A model generated the notes under the pieces. It did no database searches, had not been told where the DNA came from, and saw only the letters and a list, made by a program, of their open reading frames with translations. From positions 1 through 42,766 of the forward strand of contig VBGM01000151.1 in NCBI GenBank assembly GCA_005880855.1: a stretch of 42,766 bases of DNA. The letters run 5' to 3'. Position numbers and translations under genes: made by a program. This document shows positions 27,094 through 38,156 of the stretch, one piece after another (within the stretch, counting starts at the first letter, position 1; each line of letters opens with the position of its first letter). This stretch comes from Chloroflexota bacterium (lineage in GTDB: Bacteria; Chloroflexota; Dormibacteria; Dormibacterales; Dormibacteraceae).

Positions 27094-28314
27094 TTGAACC
27101 CCTCACGATCGATCGATCTTGCCCTCGGCCGGGCTTTGGCGTTTGCGCTAGCGGCCGCGGTCGGCGTCACCGTTGGCACCGGTTCAGTCGGGCCGAAGGC
27201 GGTCCACGCCGCTACTCCGGATCAGCTGCCCTTCATGTGCTTCAACACGTCGCATACGTTCCACCAGACATTCGGGCCCAACAGCTTTTTCACGACTGAG
27301 ACGCAGCAGGGACCGACGAGCTTTCGGGAGAACTCGCCCACATCCAAGCCGACCGTGACATTCCCGCTGCGGCGAGGAACCGCGGCCGGCCACGCCGTCT
27401 ACTACGTCATCACCGACTCGTCGAATCTTGCCGTAGCCCAGAGCCTCGGCGTGAACTACACGCCCAAGCTGGCCAACGCGGCGGGAACCTCGGCGGCACA
27501 GTCATCGTCGTCGAACGACGCGACGTCGATCGATGTGCCGGCTGGCGTCGATTTCTCGCCTGTGCACGTTTTGACAGCTGGGCCGACCGGATTCCCGCCC
27601 TCCGCGGCAGCACCTGGAGCGGTTGGCAACCAGGGTTACAGCCCTCTCGTCCGGCTGCCGAGCGGAGTAGTGATCAACGCTCCACAGATCGGTGACGGAG
27701 CCAGCACCAACGGCGCGGACAATGCTCACTGGGCGGACAAGGTCACCTCGGTCGACATCGCCAACGCCTTGGTCACGTATGCCGAGACAAACGGCTGCTA
27801 CGAGGACCAGAGCGTTCACTACGTCTCATTCGACTCTTCCGCAGCCGGCCCTGCTGCCGTCGAGGACGTCACCTACGCGCCGGCGCTCGGTGGCGTGCCC
27901 TCAGCCGACTGTGGCACCAATGACATCAACGTCCCCGGCCCGTTCATCAACCCCGGCTGCGCCCGCGAGAGCTTGATCGCCTTCATCAACGGCCAGACCG
28001 GACGGGACAATGTTCAGCGCCAGGGTCTGAACGCGGCGATCCTCGACCAGGAATCTCCGCTCAACATCCTCGAAGACGTGCCCAACAACGGCGGGCAGTT
28101 CAACTACAGCCCCATGTGGGACATCCACCTGGTGCAGTGGAAGAGCTCCGTGCCAACCGCCAGCCGCCTACGCCAGACGAGCTTCGCCGCCGCTGAGGCG
28201 CTCGTCGGTACGCAGGCCCAGAGCATCACGCCGGAGGGCAGTACCAGTGACACCTTCCAGGCCACGGGCTTCATCGTCAACTGCCCGCTGATCAGCGTTT
28301 TCGCCAGCAACTAG
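27094..28314 (+). CDS. Secreted protein of unknown family
   Basis: A 406-residue protein with a long signal peptide (basic start [12 protein letters not shown], hydrophobic core [15 protein letters not shown], likely cleavage near KAVHAA, residue 36-40). The mature part is rich in Ser, Thr, Asn, Pro and Gly with six Cys, and has blocks such as [25 protein letters not shown] and [25 protein letters not shown]. No transmembrane anchor or catalytic motif is seen. TTG 27094 is supported by AAGGAG about 10 nt upstream. It is followed by a strong hairpin and then an ECF sigma operon, whose target it might be. I do not recognise the family. Confidence 0.7.
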   Translation: MNPSRSIDLALGRALAFALAAAVGVTVGTGSVGPKAVHAATPDQLPFMCFNTSHTFHQTFGPNSFFTTETQQGPTSFRENSPTSKPTVTFPLRRGTAAGHAVYYVITDSSNLAVAQSLGVNYTPKLANAAGTSAAQSSSSNDATSIDVPAGVDFSPVHVLTAGPTGFPPSAAAPGAVGNQGYSPLVRLPSGVVINAPQIGDGASTNGADNAHWADKVTSVDIANALVTYAETNGCYEDQSVHYVSFDSSAAGPAAVEDVTYAPALGGVPSADCGTNDINVPGPFINPGCARESLIAFINGQTGRDNVQRQGLNAAILDQESPLNILEDVPNNGGQFNYSPMWDIHLVQWKSSVPTASRLRQTSFAAAEALVGTQAQSITPEGSTSDTFQATGFIVNCPLISVFASN

Positions 28315-28331
28315 GCCCCCGCGCGCGGTCA

Positions 28332-28361
28332 TTGCTTGGGCTGCAACGGTGGCCCAAGCAA
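28332..28361 (+). terminator. Perfect 10-bp hairpin, possible terminator without T-run
   Basis: TTGCTTGGGC and GCCCAAGCAA form a perfect stem around a 10-nt loop, 18 nt after the secreted-protein stop and 62 nt before the sigma factor start. No T-run follows on the plus strand. It may end or protect the upstream message, or be a protein-binding palindrome for the sigma operon. Confidence 0.5.
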
Positions 28362-28422
28362 GGCCAGCCGGGATTCGGTGTTCGTGCGTAACGAATTCCT
28401 GTCCCTGGACACGTAGTCATCG

Positions 28423-29109
28423 ATGAGCGTGTCTCTGTTCTCCCGCCGGACCCCCTGGCCGGAGGAGCGGTCACCCTATCCTGGCCCACGGGTGGTGAGA
28501 GATCCGATCGATCCCGACCTGGAGGCCTTGCGATCAGGTAACGAGGCCGCCTTCGAGGCGCTGATCGGCCGCTACCACGGGCCGATGATGCGGCTTGCAA
28601 TGACCTATCTGCGAGATCGAAGCGCAGCGGAGGACGCCGTCCAGGAAACCTGGCTCACGTGCCTCAAGACACTCGATAGATTCGAGGGCCGCTCGTCGTT
28701 GAAGACATGGATCTTCGGGATTCTCCTCAACGTAGCCCGTTCCCGCCGGCGCAAAGAGTCGCGAATACTGCCCTTCACGTCATTGTTCCGGCGTGACGGC
28801 GGCAGCGATCGTGGCCCGACGGTCGACCCGCACCGGTTCGGAAATGACGGGATGTGGTCGACCCCTCCCGACAGCTGGAGCAACGTGCCCGAATCGAGAT
28901 TGCTCGATCGCGAAACTGTGGGGAAGGTCAAGTCGGCGATCGAGACGCTGCCCGCAAAACAACGCGAGGTGGTGATCCTGCGCGACGTGGCCGGCTTCGA
29001 GGCCGACGAGGTCTGCGCCCTGTTATCGATCTCGCAGGCGAATCAAAGGGTTCGGCTGCATCGCGGTAGGGCGTCGGTGCGCAAACTGCTCGAGGAGTAC
29101 CTGAGGTGA
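28423..29109 (+). CDS. ECF-family RNA polymerase sigma factor
   Basis: A 228-residue sigma70-family factor with only regions 2 and 4. Region 2 is about residues 40-105 (LIGRYHGPMMRLAMTYLRDRSAAEDAVQETWL, then FEGRSSLKTWIFGILLNVARS). Region 4 is about 170-225 (TLPAKQREVVILRDVAGF, SISQANQRVRLHRGRASVRK). The linker carries a short conserved-looking piece, FGNDGMWSTPPDSW. It is followed with a 4-nt overlap by a zinc-type anti-sigma gene, the usual pairing, so release of this sigma is likely signal-driven. Downstream envelope genes suggest a cell-envelope regulon. Confidence 0.92.
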   Translation: MSVSLFSRRTPWPEERSPYPGPRVVRDPIDPDLEALRSGNEAAFEALIGRYHGPMMRLAMTYLRDRSAAEDAVQETWLTCLKTLDRFEGRSSLKTWIFGILLNVARSRRRKESRILPFTSLFRRDGGSDRGPTVDPHRFGNDGMWSTPPDSWSNVPESRLLDRETVGKVKSAIETLPAKQREVVILRDVAGFEADEVCALLSISQANQRVRLHRGRASVRKLLEEYLR

Positions 29110-29336
29110 CCTGCCGCGAAGTCGTCGAGCTGATGACCGACTACCTGGATGGCTTCCTGTCGGCCACAGACCGGGCGAGGTTCGAGGACCACATTCACGG
29201 CTGCGACGGATGCCGCGCCTACCTGGGGCAGCTGCGTACCGCGCGGTCGCTGATGGGCAGGGCGGGCGAGGAGCCCGTGCCGGAACCGCTGAAGGCCGAG
29301 CTGATGAACGCGTTCAGGTCCTGGAAGTCCAACTGA
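29106..29336 (+). CDS. Small zinc-binding anti-sigma factor
   Basis: A 76-residue protein with the ZAS pattern: an early Cys (MTCREV) and HIHGCDGC, which provides the H-x3-C-x2-C zinc motif. Helices around ELMTDYLDGFLSATDRARFEDH are typical sigma-binding segments. There is no transmembrane segment, so it is a soluble anti-sigma factor that may sense redox or metal state. GTG at 29106 overlaps the sigma stop (GTGA). It would hold the ECF factor inactive. Confidence 0.85.
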   Translation: MTCREVVELMTDYLDGFLSATDRARFEDHIHGCDGCRAYLGQLRTARSLMGRAGEEPVPEPLKAELMNAFRSWKSN

Positions 29337-29360
29337 CCTAACCGCGCCTCTCCCTACCGC

Positions 29361-29366
29361 TATCGT
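29361..29366 (+). promoter_or_regulatory. -10-like TATCGT before dacA-like gene
   Basis: TATCGT ends 8 nt before the ATG at 29375, with no Shine-Dalgarno site. The same hexamer occurs at the same place before the genes at 31447 and 32151. Confidence 0.4.
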
Positions 29367-29374
29367 GTGCGGGC

Positions 29375-30562
29375 ATGCGGCTTCGCATTGGAGGCGTGCT
29401 GCTGTTGCTCGTGGCGGGCCTCCTGACGTTCAACTATTTCCGCCCAATCCCGGCGGTGGCTGCCACGGCATCGGTTCCGGCCTCGACGATCTTGCCGGGA
29501 ACGCAGCCGGTCTTGCCCTGGCCGAAGCCGGGCTCGGGCGCTGTCGCCATCTCGGGCCTCGGCATGATCGCAACCTCCGGGAACGAGGCGCCGATGCCGG
29601 CCGCGAGTGTCGCCAAGGTGATGACCGCGCTGGTGATCCTCGAGGACAAGCCGCTCAAGCTTGGCGATCCCGGCCCCTCGATCCTCATCACTGACGCCGA
29701 TGTGCAGGCATATCAAACCGACCTCAACGACAAGCAATCGGTCGTCGAGGTCCGCTCGGGCGAACAGCTGACGGAGTTCCAGGCCCTCGAGGGGCTGCTG
29801 ATTCCATCAGCCAACAACTTTGCCTTCACACTGGCGAACTGGGACATGGGTTCCGTCGACAAGTTCGTGGCCAAGACGAACAAGAGGGCCGGCGAGCTCG
29901 GCCTGAGTCATACGAAGTTCGCCGATCCGGCCGGCGCATCGGTCCAGACGGTGAGCACCCCAAGCGACCTCGTCGCCCTGGGCGTGATCGCAATGAACCA
30001 GGAAGTCCTGGCCCAGATCGTGGCCAAGACATCCGCCAAGCTGCCGGTCGCGGGCACCGTCTACAACGTGAACTACGCACTCGGTCAGAGCGGCCTCATC
30101 GGCATCAAGACCGGTTCGGGCTTCAACCAGGGCGCCAACTTCCTGTTCGCTGCCTCAGTAACCGTCGGTGGCTTCACAAAAGTCATATTCGGTTGCGTGA
30201 TGGGACTCCCGACGCTGGCCGACGCCTTCGCCGCGGCGAAGTCCCTCATCGCCGCCGTGCAGCCGATCCTGATCGTGAAGCGAATTCTGTCCAAGTACCA
30301 GTCCGTCGGCAGCTACGAGCCGCCCTGGGGCGGTCATTCGGAGCTCCTGTCCACGTCGAACGTCGATCTTGTCGAGTGGCCCGGCATGGTCCTGCGGCAG
30401 AGTCTCCATGCGCCTTCGCTCACGATCACCAAGCCGCTCCCTTCGGCAACTGCCGCCGGCGTGCTGCACATCGCGCTTGGCGACTACAACCTCGACGTGC
30501 CGCTGACCACCTCGGACTCGCTCTATCCCCCGGGGAGGTTCTGGAGACTGACCCGGATTTAG
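29375..30562 (+). CDS. D-alanyl-D-alanine carboxypeptidase, S11 family
   Basis: A 395-residue exported penicillin-binding protein. An N-terminal signal/anchor helix (about 5-20) precedes the peptidase domain, which has all three active-site motifs: SVAK (78-81, nucleophile Ser78), SAN (145-147) and KTGSG (245-249). Such enzymes remove the terminal D-Ala from peptidoglycan stem peptides and limit cross-linking. Residues after about 300 form a beta-rich tail but the usual membrane helix at the C-terminus is not evident. It lies just downstream of the sigma/anti-sigma pair but appears to have its own promoter. Confidence 0.9.
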   Translation: MRLRIGGVLLLLVAGLLTFNYFRPIPAVAATASVPASTILPGTQPVLPWPKPGSGAVAISGLGMIATSGNEAPMPAASVAKVMTALVILEDKPLKLGDPGPSILITDADVQAYQTDLNDKQSVVEVRSGEQLTEFQALEGLLIPSANNFAFTLANWDMGSVDKFVAKTNKRAGELGLSHTKFADPAGASVQTVSTPSDLVALGVIAMNQEVLAQIVAKTSAKLPVAGTVYNVNYALGQSGLIGIKTGSGFNQGANFLFAASVTVGGFTKVIFGCVMGLPTLADAFAAAKSLIAAVQPILIVKRILSKYQSVGSYEPPWGGHSELLSTSNVDLVEWPGMVLRQSLHAPSLTITKPLPSATAAGVLHIALGDYNLDVPLTTSDSLYPPGRFWRLTRI

Positions 30563-30620
30563 CTCGTCCTGTTACGTGGCCGCGGGACGCGGCGTTTGCA
30601 CGTCAGGAGGATCGCAAAAA

Positions 30621-31376
30621 ATGCAACCAACTCTCCGCACCGTCGTGGTCTCCGTGGCCGTTGGGACACTTTGCGCGCTGACCGCAGCTCTTGCGGTGCT
30701 GGCGATTGGTGGCCGGCCGACCGTCCTGCTGACGTCACCATCGGCCACGTCGGGAGGTTCGGTGCTCGATGCCGGCGTCATCGCGAGCGGCGATGCCATC
30801 GTCTCCAAGAGACCGGACCTCGCCCTCATCTCGGTGGCGGTCGACTCGCAAGCGAGCACCGCCGCAGGCGCTCAGCAGGCGCTCGCGACCAAGGCGGCCA
30901 AGCTGATCGCCCGCGTGAAGGCACTCGGCGTCGCCGACAAGGACATCAATACCTCTGGCTACTCCATCGGCCCGAACTACACTCCGCCCAACGGCGCCAT
31001 TGACGGCTATCGCGCCTACGAGCAGCTCGTGCTCAAGTGGCACAACGTGGACACGGTTGGCAAGACGCTCGACGCGCTGGTTCAGGAGGGCGGCGCGACT
31101 CAGATCGGGGTTGGCTTCACCCTCGCCGACACCAAGGCTGCCCAGGCGGAGGCGCGGAGCCTCGCGATCGCCGACGCTCGGAAGCGCGCCCAGGCTATGG
31201 CCGGCGCCGCGGGCGTCAAGCTGGGCAAGGTCGTGCGAGTGAGCGACCAGACCAGCCCGAGCTACCCGTCGACCGGATTCGCGGCGATCAAAGACTCGGC
31301 CGCCTCGAGCCAGGTCCCGGTTGGGCAGCTGGACGTGCAGGTGTCGGTGCAGGTGGAGTACGCGATCGACGGCTGA
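30621..31376 (+). CDS. SIMPL (DUF541) domain envelope protein
   Basis: A 251-residue protein with an N-terminal hydrophobic helix (VVVSVAVGTLCALTAALAVLAI) and a SIMPL domain: VIASGDAIVSKRPDLALISVAV, KDINTSGYSIGPNY, AYEQLVLKW and the helix ADARKRAQAMAGAAGVKLGKVVRVSD. SIMPL proteins are periplasmic or cell-surface and poorly understood. The ATG at 30621 is well placed behind CAGGAGG. It lies 58 nt after the carboxypeptidase gene. Confidence 0.85.
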   Translation: MQPTLRTVVVSVAVGTLCALTAALAVLAIGGRPTVLLTSPSATSGGSVLDAGVIASGDAIVSKRPDLALISVAVDSQASTAAGAQQALATKAAKLIARVKALGVADKDINTSGYSIGPNYTPPNGAIDGYRAYEQLVLKWHNVDTVGKTLDALVQEGGATQIGVGFTLADTKAAQAEARSLAIADARKRAQAMAGAAGVKLGKVVRVSDQTSPSYPSTGFAAIKDSAASSQVPVGQLDVQVSVQVEYAIDG

Positions 31377-31433
31377 GGTTTGCGGTTCGGATGAGGTTTG
31401 GCGCAAGTCGGACCTGAAACCGGCGCGTTGACT

Positions 31434-31439
31434 TATCGT
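31434..31439 (+). promoter_or_regulatory. -10-like TATCGT before membrane protein gene
   Basis: TATCGT ends 7 nt before the ATG at 31447 with no Shine-Dalgarno site between. A TTGACT directly abuts it and is too close to act as -35. Confidence 0.4.
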
Positions 31440-31446
31440 CCCCGCC

Positions 31447-32118
31447 ATGATCAAGCTCTACCCGGATCGCACCGTTCCCGCCTTGCTGCGCGTGCTGGCG
31501 GACCTCGTCACGACCGCTTGGGCGGTGGCCTGGGGAGTCCTGGGGTGGGTGATCTATAAGACCGTGATGGGCCTGGAGGTCATCGCCGACGGGCTGACGA
31601 ACACCGGGATGACGTTCAACAGCTGGATCACGTCGTTTCGGAATGCGATCCCTGGGGGCATTCCGGGCGTGACGCAGTTTTTGATGAACGTCGCCGACAC
31701 CCTGCGCAAGTACTCTGGCGACCCGCTGGTTTCGGGCGGGCACCAGGTGCACGACGCGATCATCAAGCTCGCGATCGTGCTGGCGCTGCTGGTAGCGCTG
31801 CCACCGATCCTTCTGGTCCTGCTGCCATACGGCGCGTGGCGGTGGCGGGACATGCGCGAGACGGGAGCCGCTCTGGCGTTCGTTCGCATCGCGTCCATCA
31901 CTGGTCGGGCCGAGCAGGCGCGGGCGGTGCTGGCTTACCGTGCGGTGTCGACGCTGAGCTTCCGGGCGTTGATGTCGGCCAGCGCTGATCCCGTCGGGGA
32001 CATCGCCGAGCGTCGGTACGATCGGCTCGCCGATGCGATGCTGAAGCGGGCGGGGCTCGACCCGGGGCGGCTTGCGCCGCCGCAGCTTCCGGAGCTGCCG
32101 GCGCCGCGGCGAAGGTAG
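31447..32118 (+). CDS. Two-helix membrane protein of unknown function
   Basis: A 223-residue protein with hydrophobic helices at about 22-47 (TAWAVAWGVLGWVIYKTVMG) and 105-128 (LAIVLALLVALPPILLVLLP). The loop between them is extracellular or periplasmic in size (about 55 residues), and the cytoplasmic C-terminal part is basic and ends with a Pro-rich PPQLPELPAPRRR. No known domain recognised. It follows the SIMPL gene by 70 nt. Confidence 0.75.
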   Translation: MIKLYPDRTVPALLRVLADLVTTAWAVAWGVLGWVIYKTVMGLEVIADGLTNTGMTFNSWITSFRNAIPGGIPGVTQFLMNVADTLRKYSGDPLVSGGHQVHDAIIKLAIVLALLVALPPILLVLLPYGAWRWRDMRETGAALAFVRIASITGRAEQARAVLAYRAVSTLSFRALMSASADPVGDIAERRYDRLADAMLKRAGLDPGRLAPPQLPELPAPRRR

Positions 32119-32138
32119 GCTCGTCGCCACGCACGCCG

Positions 32139-32144
32139 TATCGT
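32139..32144 (+). promoter_or_regulatory. -10-like TATCGT before DUF2277 gene
   Basis: TATCGT ends 6 nt before the GTG at 32151. No Shine-Dalgarno site is present. Confidence 0.38.
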
Positions 32145-32150
32145 TGTCGC

Positions 32151-32369
32151 GTGTGCCGAAGCATCAAGACCCTGCGCCATTCCGATGTAGTTGCCAGCGA
32201 GGAGGAGATCCGCGCGGCTGCGCGGCAGTTCGTTCGCAAGGTGAGCGGTTTTCGCGAGCCTTCGGGTAAGCACCAGCTGGCGTTCGAGGGCGCCGTGGAT
32301 GAGATCGCCGTGGCCTCTCAGCGCCTGCTCGCCTCCATCGCGGAGAACTTGCCCGTCCGCCACTCTTAA
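32151..32369 (+). CDS. DUF2277 family protein
   Basis: A 72-residue protein that matches the DUF2277 pattern: MCRSIKTLRH at the start, EEEIRAAARQFVRKVSGF in the middle, and AFEGAVDEIAVASQRLL. The family is common in Actinobacteria and Chloroflexi and has no known function. The start is GTG 32151. The following 130-nt gap to the convergent mutM-like gene holds that gene's terminator. Confidence 0.88.
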   Translation: MCRSIKTLRHSDVVASEEEIRAAARQFVRKVSGFREPSGKHQLAFEGAVDEIAVASQRLLASIAENLPVRHS

Positions 32370-32467
32370 CGACCTGGGTTGCGTCCCTCGCCGCCACTCA
32401 TTTAAGGTCGAGGCCGGCAGGTGAGTTGGGCTGGGGGAGGGGCCCAAAACGGAAGGGAGGGCCCGCC

Positions 32468-32492
32468 AAAAGTGCGCCCATCGGAGGGGCGC
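32468..32492 (-). terminator. Intrinsic terminator of the mutM-like gene
   Basis: On the minus strand GCGCCC and GGGCGC pair around a 7-nt loop, and ACTTTTGG follows. It lies 8 nt past the stop codon at 32500. The T-run is short, so strength is moderate. Confidence 0.5.
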
Positions 32493-32499
32493 CCGCGGC

Positions 32500-33327
32500 T
32501 TAGAGCTGGCAGCCCCGGCAGAAGTTGAGCGGCTCCCGGTTCGACCCGAGCTGGCTGATCCGATGCCCGCACCGCGGGCATGTCTTGCCTCCTTTCATGT
32601 GCACGGCCATGAACGATCGATCCTGCTTCGACTCCTCATAGTTCGGGTTGGCCAGGATCGCCTCCACGGCCCGCTTCAGCACCACGGGAATGGCTGAAAA
32701 CAGGGCCTCCTCCTCGGCGGGGTTCAATGACGCCCGCCGCCGCAAAGGCAGCAACCTGGCCTCGAACAGGATCTCGTCCGAGTACGCATTGCCGATTCCG
32801 GCCAGGAACTCCTGGTTGCGCAGCAGGTCCTTGAGCTCATCGCGAAAGCGCCGCAATCGCTTGCGAAAAACATCGATGCCCATCGCCGGAACCGAGTCTG
32901 CCTCGGGCCCAAGCTCAGCCCACCCAGGAATTTCGCGCGCGAGGTCGGTCGCCCAGTAGATGCGACCCATGTCACGGAAGTCGAGGTACCGCAGCTCCTG
33001 CCGGCCCTCGATACGGATGGTGAACACCTCCGTAGCCGGCACAGGAACCTCACCATCGGCCATCTGGAACCGGCCTCCCAGCATCGGGTTGATCACCAGC
33101 CAGCGGTCCGACCCGCCCCCGCCGAGCTCCGTGGCAAAAACCAGGTGCTTGCCCCGGCGGGAAAGTGAGACGATCCGACGAGCGGGGAGCTCGTTCGCGA
33201 AATGCTCGACGGGGTATCGAAGCATGTGCGCCTTCTTGGGGTTCACCGTGGCCGCGGTGATCAGGCGTCCTTCCAGGCGCGGGGCCAGTCTGATCCGCAG
33301 CGCTTCCAGCTCCGGCAGCTCAGGCAT
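32500..33327 (-). CDS. Fpg/Nei-family DNA glycosylase (MutM-like)
   Basis: A 275-residue bifunctional glycosylase/AP lyase that removes oxidised bases. The N-terminal Pro2-Glu3 catalytic pair (MPELPELEAL) is present, the helix-two-turn-helix region is near LLRNQEFLAGIGNAYSDEILF, and the C-terminal zinc finger is complete (CPRCG ... CRGC). ATG 33327 is required so that Pro2 becomes the catalytic N-terminus. The family name is sure, but 8-oxoguanine versus pyrimidine preference is not. It diverges from clpB with 57 nt between the starts. Confidence 0.9.
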   Translation of the reverse strand: MPELPELEALRIRLAPRLEGRLITAATVNPKKAHMLRYPVEHFANELPARRIVSLSRRGKHLVFATELGGGGSDRWLVINPMLGGRFQMADGEVPVPATEVFTIRIEGRQELRYLDFRDMGRIYWATDLAREIPGWAELGPEADSVPAMGIDVFRKRLRRFRDELKDLLRNQEFLAGIGNAYSDEILFEARLLPLRRRASLNPAEEEALFSAIPVVLKRAVEAILANPNYEESKQDRSFMAVHMKGGKTCPRCGHRISQLGSNREPLNFCRGCQL

Positions 33328-33333
33328 GGAGCC

Positions 33334-33339
33334 AAGATA
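33334..33339 (-). promoter_or_regulatory. -10-like TATCTT before the MutM-like gene
   Basis: On the minus strand TATCTT ends 6 nt before the ATG at 33327, with no Shine-Dalgarno site, again matching the leaderless pattern. Confidence 0.38.
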
Positions 33340-33384
33340 CCGACCCCCGGTTTGACTGCTGGATTGTGGGGGTAGCCATAAACC

Positions 33385-35970
<2,586 letters not shown>

Positions 35971-35978
35971 GGCGTTCC

Positions 35979-37454
35979 TTACGAGGTGCACGTATAGCCA
36001 TCGGCGGGGAGCTTCAGGTTGATGAGGTACGAGTCCTCGATCGTCTCCGCGCAGCTGCTCGCAAAGTAGGAGACGTGGCCGTTTCCGTTCCTGGTGAGTA
36101 GAACCGAACCGGCGAGCGACTGGTGCACTGCTTGCGCCCACGCGTACGGCGTGGCGGGGTCGTTGGTGCCGCCGACGAGCAGGATCGGGGGCGCACCATC
36201 GGCCGTGATAGGACCGACCGATCCTGTCGGCTTCACTGGCCAGTACGCGCAGGCCAGGTTCGAGTACTGGGTGGGCGGCCCGAAGAACGGTGACGCCTTG
36301 GCAAACGCGGGGCCGAGTGCGTCATATGCGCCGACGTCAGGCGGCACCGGCCGGTCGAGGCAGTTGACCGCATAGTTGGCGTCGTTCTCGTTGTTGTAGC
36401 TCCCATCCGCGTTGCGTCCCAGGTAGAGGTCGGCGAACGACAGCAACACCGACGCGTTGCCCTGCTCGACGAGGGTCAGCGCCCGGTCGAGATATGGCCA
36501 TGCGCTCTGGTCGTACAGCGGAGTCAACACACCGATGATGGCAAGGGCCCGCGTGAGCGCCCGGTTGCCGACGGGCATGGGACTGGTGTCGAGCCGTTGC
36601 ATCAGTGCGTTGAGCTTCGTGCCCGGATCGCCGCTGCGCCCGTAAGTACATGACGCGCGTGAGCGACAGTCGGCGAGGAACGCTTGCAGGTTTTTCTCGA
36701 AACCGACGACCTGTGCGAGCAGGAGGTCATTGGCCGAGAGATTCGGGTCAACGACGCCATCAAGAGCCAGCGCGCGTATGTGAGTGGGAAAGAGGTGAGC
36801 GTAGTGCTGGCCCAGGAACGTGCCGTATGAGAAGCCGAGGTACGTCAGCTTGTCATCACCAAGGGCAGCGCGGATCACATCCATGTCCCGGGCCGCGTTG
36901 GGGGTGTCAAGGAAGGGGAGCACTTTGGCACTCCGCTGCTCGCATCCAGCAGTGAAGTTCTTGTCGGCATCGATGAGCGCCTGTTTCTCGACAGGGTCGT
37001 CGAGAACCGAGTCGAGCGCATTGAACGCGTCCTCTTGCTGGCTGCTCAAACACCGCACTGGCGAGCTCTCGCCAATGCCACGCGGATCGAAACCGACCAG
37101 GTCGAACCGAACGTTGAGGGCGCCCATGGCCGACGCGTTGTCGCGCAGGAATTGAACGCCCGATGCGCCCGGTCCGCCGGGATTCGTAAGGACCGATCCG
37201 ATCCGGTCGCCCACGTCGGTGGCCGGCTTCCGGATCACCGCGATCCCGATCGTGCCGTTCTGGGGGTGCGTGTAGTCGAGCGGCACGTTCACGGTCCCGC
37301 ACTGAAAGGCGCCACATGCGGTCCAGGCGACTTTTTTGGGGCTGGGAACAGCAGGACTGGTAGTGGACTTGGGATGCTGCGCGGTGCTCCCCAACGTGCA
37401 TGCTGCCAGCAGCAGGATGGCCGCGATCGCGAGTGCCGTGATTCGCGGACCCAC
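35979..37454 (-). CDS. TAP-family alpha/beta-hydrolase lipoprotein
   Basis: A 491-residue exported serine hydrolase of the tripeptidyl-aminopeptidase-like family common in actinomycetes. A signal peptide ends in a lipobox (ILLLAAC, Cys19). NPGGPGASGVQFL forms the oxyanion region, and the nucleophile is Ser209 in LGFSYGTFLGQHYA. Asp lies in GGTNDPATPYAWA and His in NGHVSYF. The C-terminal TAP-like segment (about 395-490) is typical. GTG 37454 is the start that fits the signal peptide and avoids the neighbouring gene. It likely cleaves short peptides or esters outside the cell. It converges with clpB with 8 nt between. Confidence 0.88.
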   Translation of the reverse strand: MGPRITALAIAAILLLAACTLGSTAQHPKSTTSPAVPSPKKVAWTACGAFQCGTVNVPLDYTHPQNGTIGIAVIRKPATDVGDRIGSVLTNPGGPGASGVQFLRDNASAMGALNVRFDLVGFDPRGIGESSPVRCLSSQQEDAFNALDSVLDDPVEKQALIDADKNFTAGCEQRSAKVLPFLDTPNAARDMDVIRAALGDDKLTYLGFSYGTFLGQHYAHLFPTHIRALALDGVVDPNLSANDLLLAQVVGFEKNLQAFLADCRSRASCTYGRSGDPGTKLNALMQRLDTSPMPVGNRALTRALAIIGVLTPLYDQSAWPYLDRALTLVEQGNASVLLSFADLYLGRNADGSYNNENDANYAVNCLDRPVPPDVGAYDALGPAFAKASPFFGPPTQYSNLACAYWPVKPTGSVGPITADGAPPILLVGGTNDPATPYAWAQAVHQSLAGSVLLTRNGNGHVSYFASSCAETIEDSYLINLKLPADGYTCTS

Positions 37455-37461
37455 AAATCGG

Positions 37462-37467
37462 AGTCTA
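37462..37467 (-). promoter_or_regulatory. -10-like TAGACT before the TAP hydrolase
   Basis: On the minus strand TAGACT ends 7 nt before the GTG at 37454 and no Shine-Dalgarno site is seen. Confidence 0.35.
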
Positions 37468-37501
37468 GCCGGATGGGTTGAACGCCTGAATCCGCGGAAG
37501 G

Positions 37502-37951
37502 TTACTTGCTTGTCGGCGGCTGGCCCAGCGCCGCGGCGATTCGATCTGGATCCCTTTTGTTGAAGTGGGTGAAAATCATTCGGCCCGCGGGCGTTCCCTG
37601 GAGGTCCGTTAGCTCGAGCAGTATGTTCAACACCCTGCGCCGGGGGAGCTTTGCCCGGAGTTCGGATCGGGGCATCTCCGCCACGACCTTGCCTTCGGCT
37701 TGGTCGTTGACGAGCCCTTCTTTCGACCCGAGGATGAGGAACCGTTTCGTCGTGAGGATGATGGGCACTCTTTTCGGCGAGACGTACGCGGTGAACAGAC
37801 CTGCAGTCGCAACGGAGACCGCGGCAGCCGTCAGAACCTGCCTCTTTATCGAGACCCTGCCGAACGGGGCCCAGATGGCAATTTCCACGATCTCTCCCGG
37901 CTCGAGCACCGCTTCCGCGGCGCGGGCCGCCTGTTCCTCCATCCTCCCCAC
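37502..37951 (-). CDS. Small protein with one membrane helix, unknown function
   Basis: A 149-residue protein. Residues about 40-58 (VLTAAAVSVATAGLFTAYV) are hydrophobic enough for one membrane segment. The following IILTTKRFLILGSKEG resembles the core strands of bacterial PH-like domains, and a polar tail ends PPTSK. The start is GTG 37951 or ATG 37942. It precedes the TAP hydrolase on the same strand by 47 nt, and a tRNA-Ser gene lies upstream. I cannot assign a role. Confidence 0.65.
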   Translation of the reverse strand: MGRMEEQAARAAEAVLEPGEIVEIAIWAPFGRVSIKRQVLTAAAVSVATAGLFTAYVSPKRVPIILTTKRFLILGSKEGLVNDQAEGKVVAEMPRSELRAKLPRRRVLNILLELTDLQGTPAGRMIFTHFNKRDPDRIAAALGQPPTSK

Positions 37952-38002
37952 GGCGCATCAGTCTATCTGGCAAAAATCGAAGGGCAAGAGGCTTGAGGCA
38001 AA

Positions 38003-38095
38003 TGGCGGGGAGGAGAGGATTCGAACCTCCGAGGGAGCTTTACACCCCCTACCCGCTTAGCAGGCGGGTGCTTTCGACCACTCAGCCACCTCCCC
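38003..38095 (-). tRNA. tRNA-Ser (anticodon GCU), CCA encoded
   Basis: On the minus strand GGGGAGG (from 38095) pairs with CCTCCCC, followed by discriminator G and an encoded CCA (38005-38003). The anticodon stem CCCGC/GCGGG encloses CTGCTAA, anticodon GCT. A long variable arm and the T-loop TTCGAAT are present. Unlike the other tRNA-Ser in this window, CCA is encoded. Confidence 0.96.
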
Positions 38096-38141
38096 GCACG
38101 GGTCTGGGCGTCGCTCGATTCTATCTGTCACGAGCCCCTTT

Positions 38142-38147
38142 CATACT
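38142..38147 (+). promoter_or_regulatory. -10-like CATACT before the GH15 gene
   Basis: CATACT ends 9 nt before the ATG at 38157, with no Shine-Dalgarno site. It lies between the divergent tRNA-Ser gene and the glucoamylase gene. Confidence 0.3.
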
Positions 38148-38156
38148 TAGCACCGC

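Noticed and set aside
33340-33384. CIRCE or HAIR heat-shock operator before clpB
   Set aside because: No matching inverted repeat is present in the gap.
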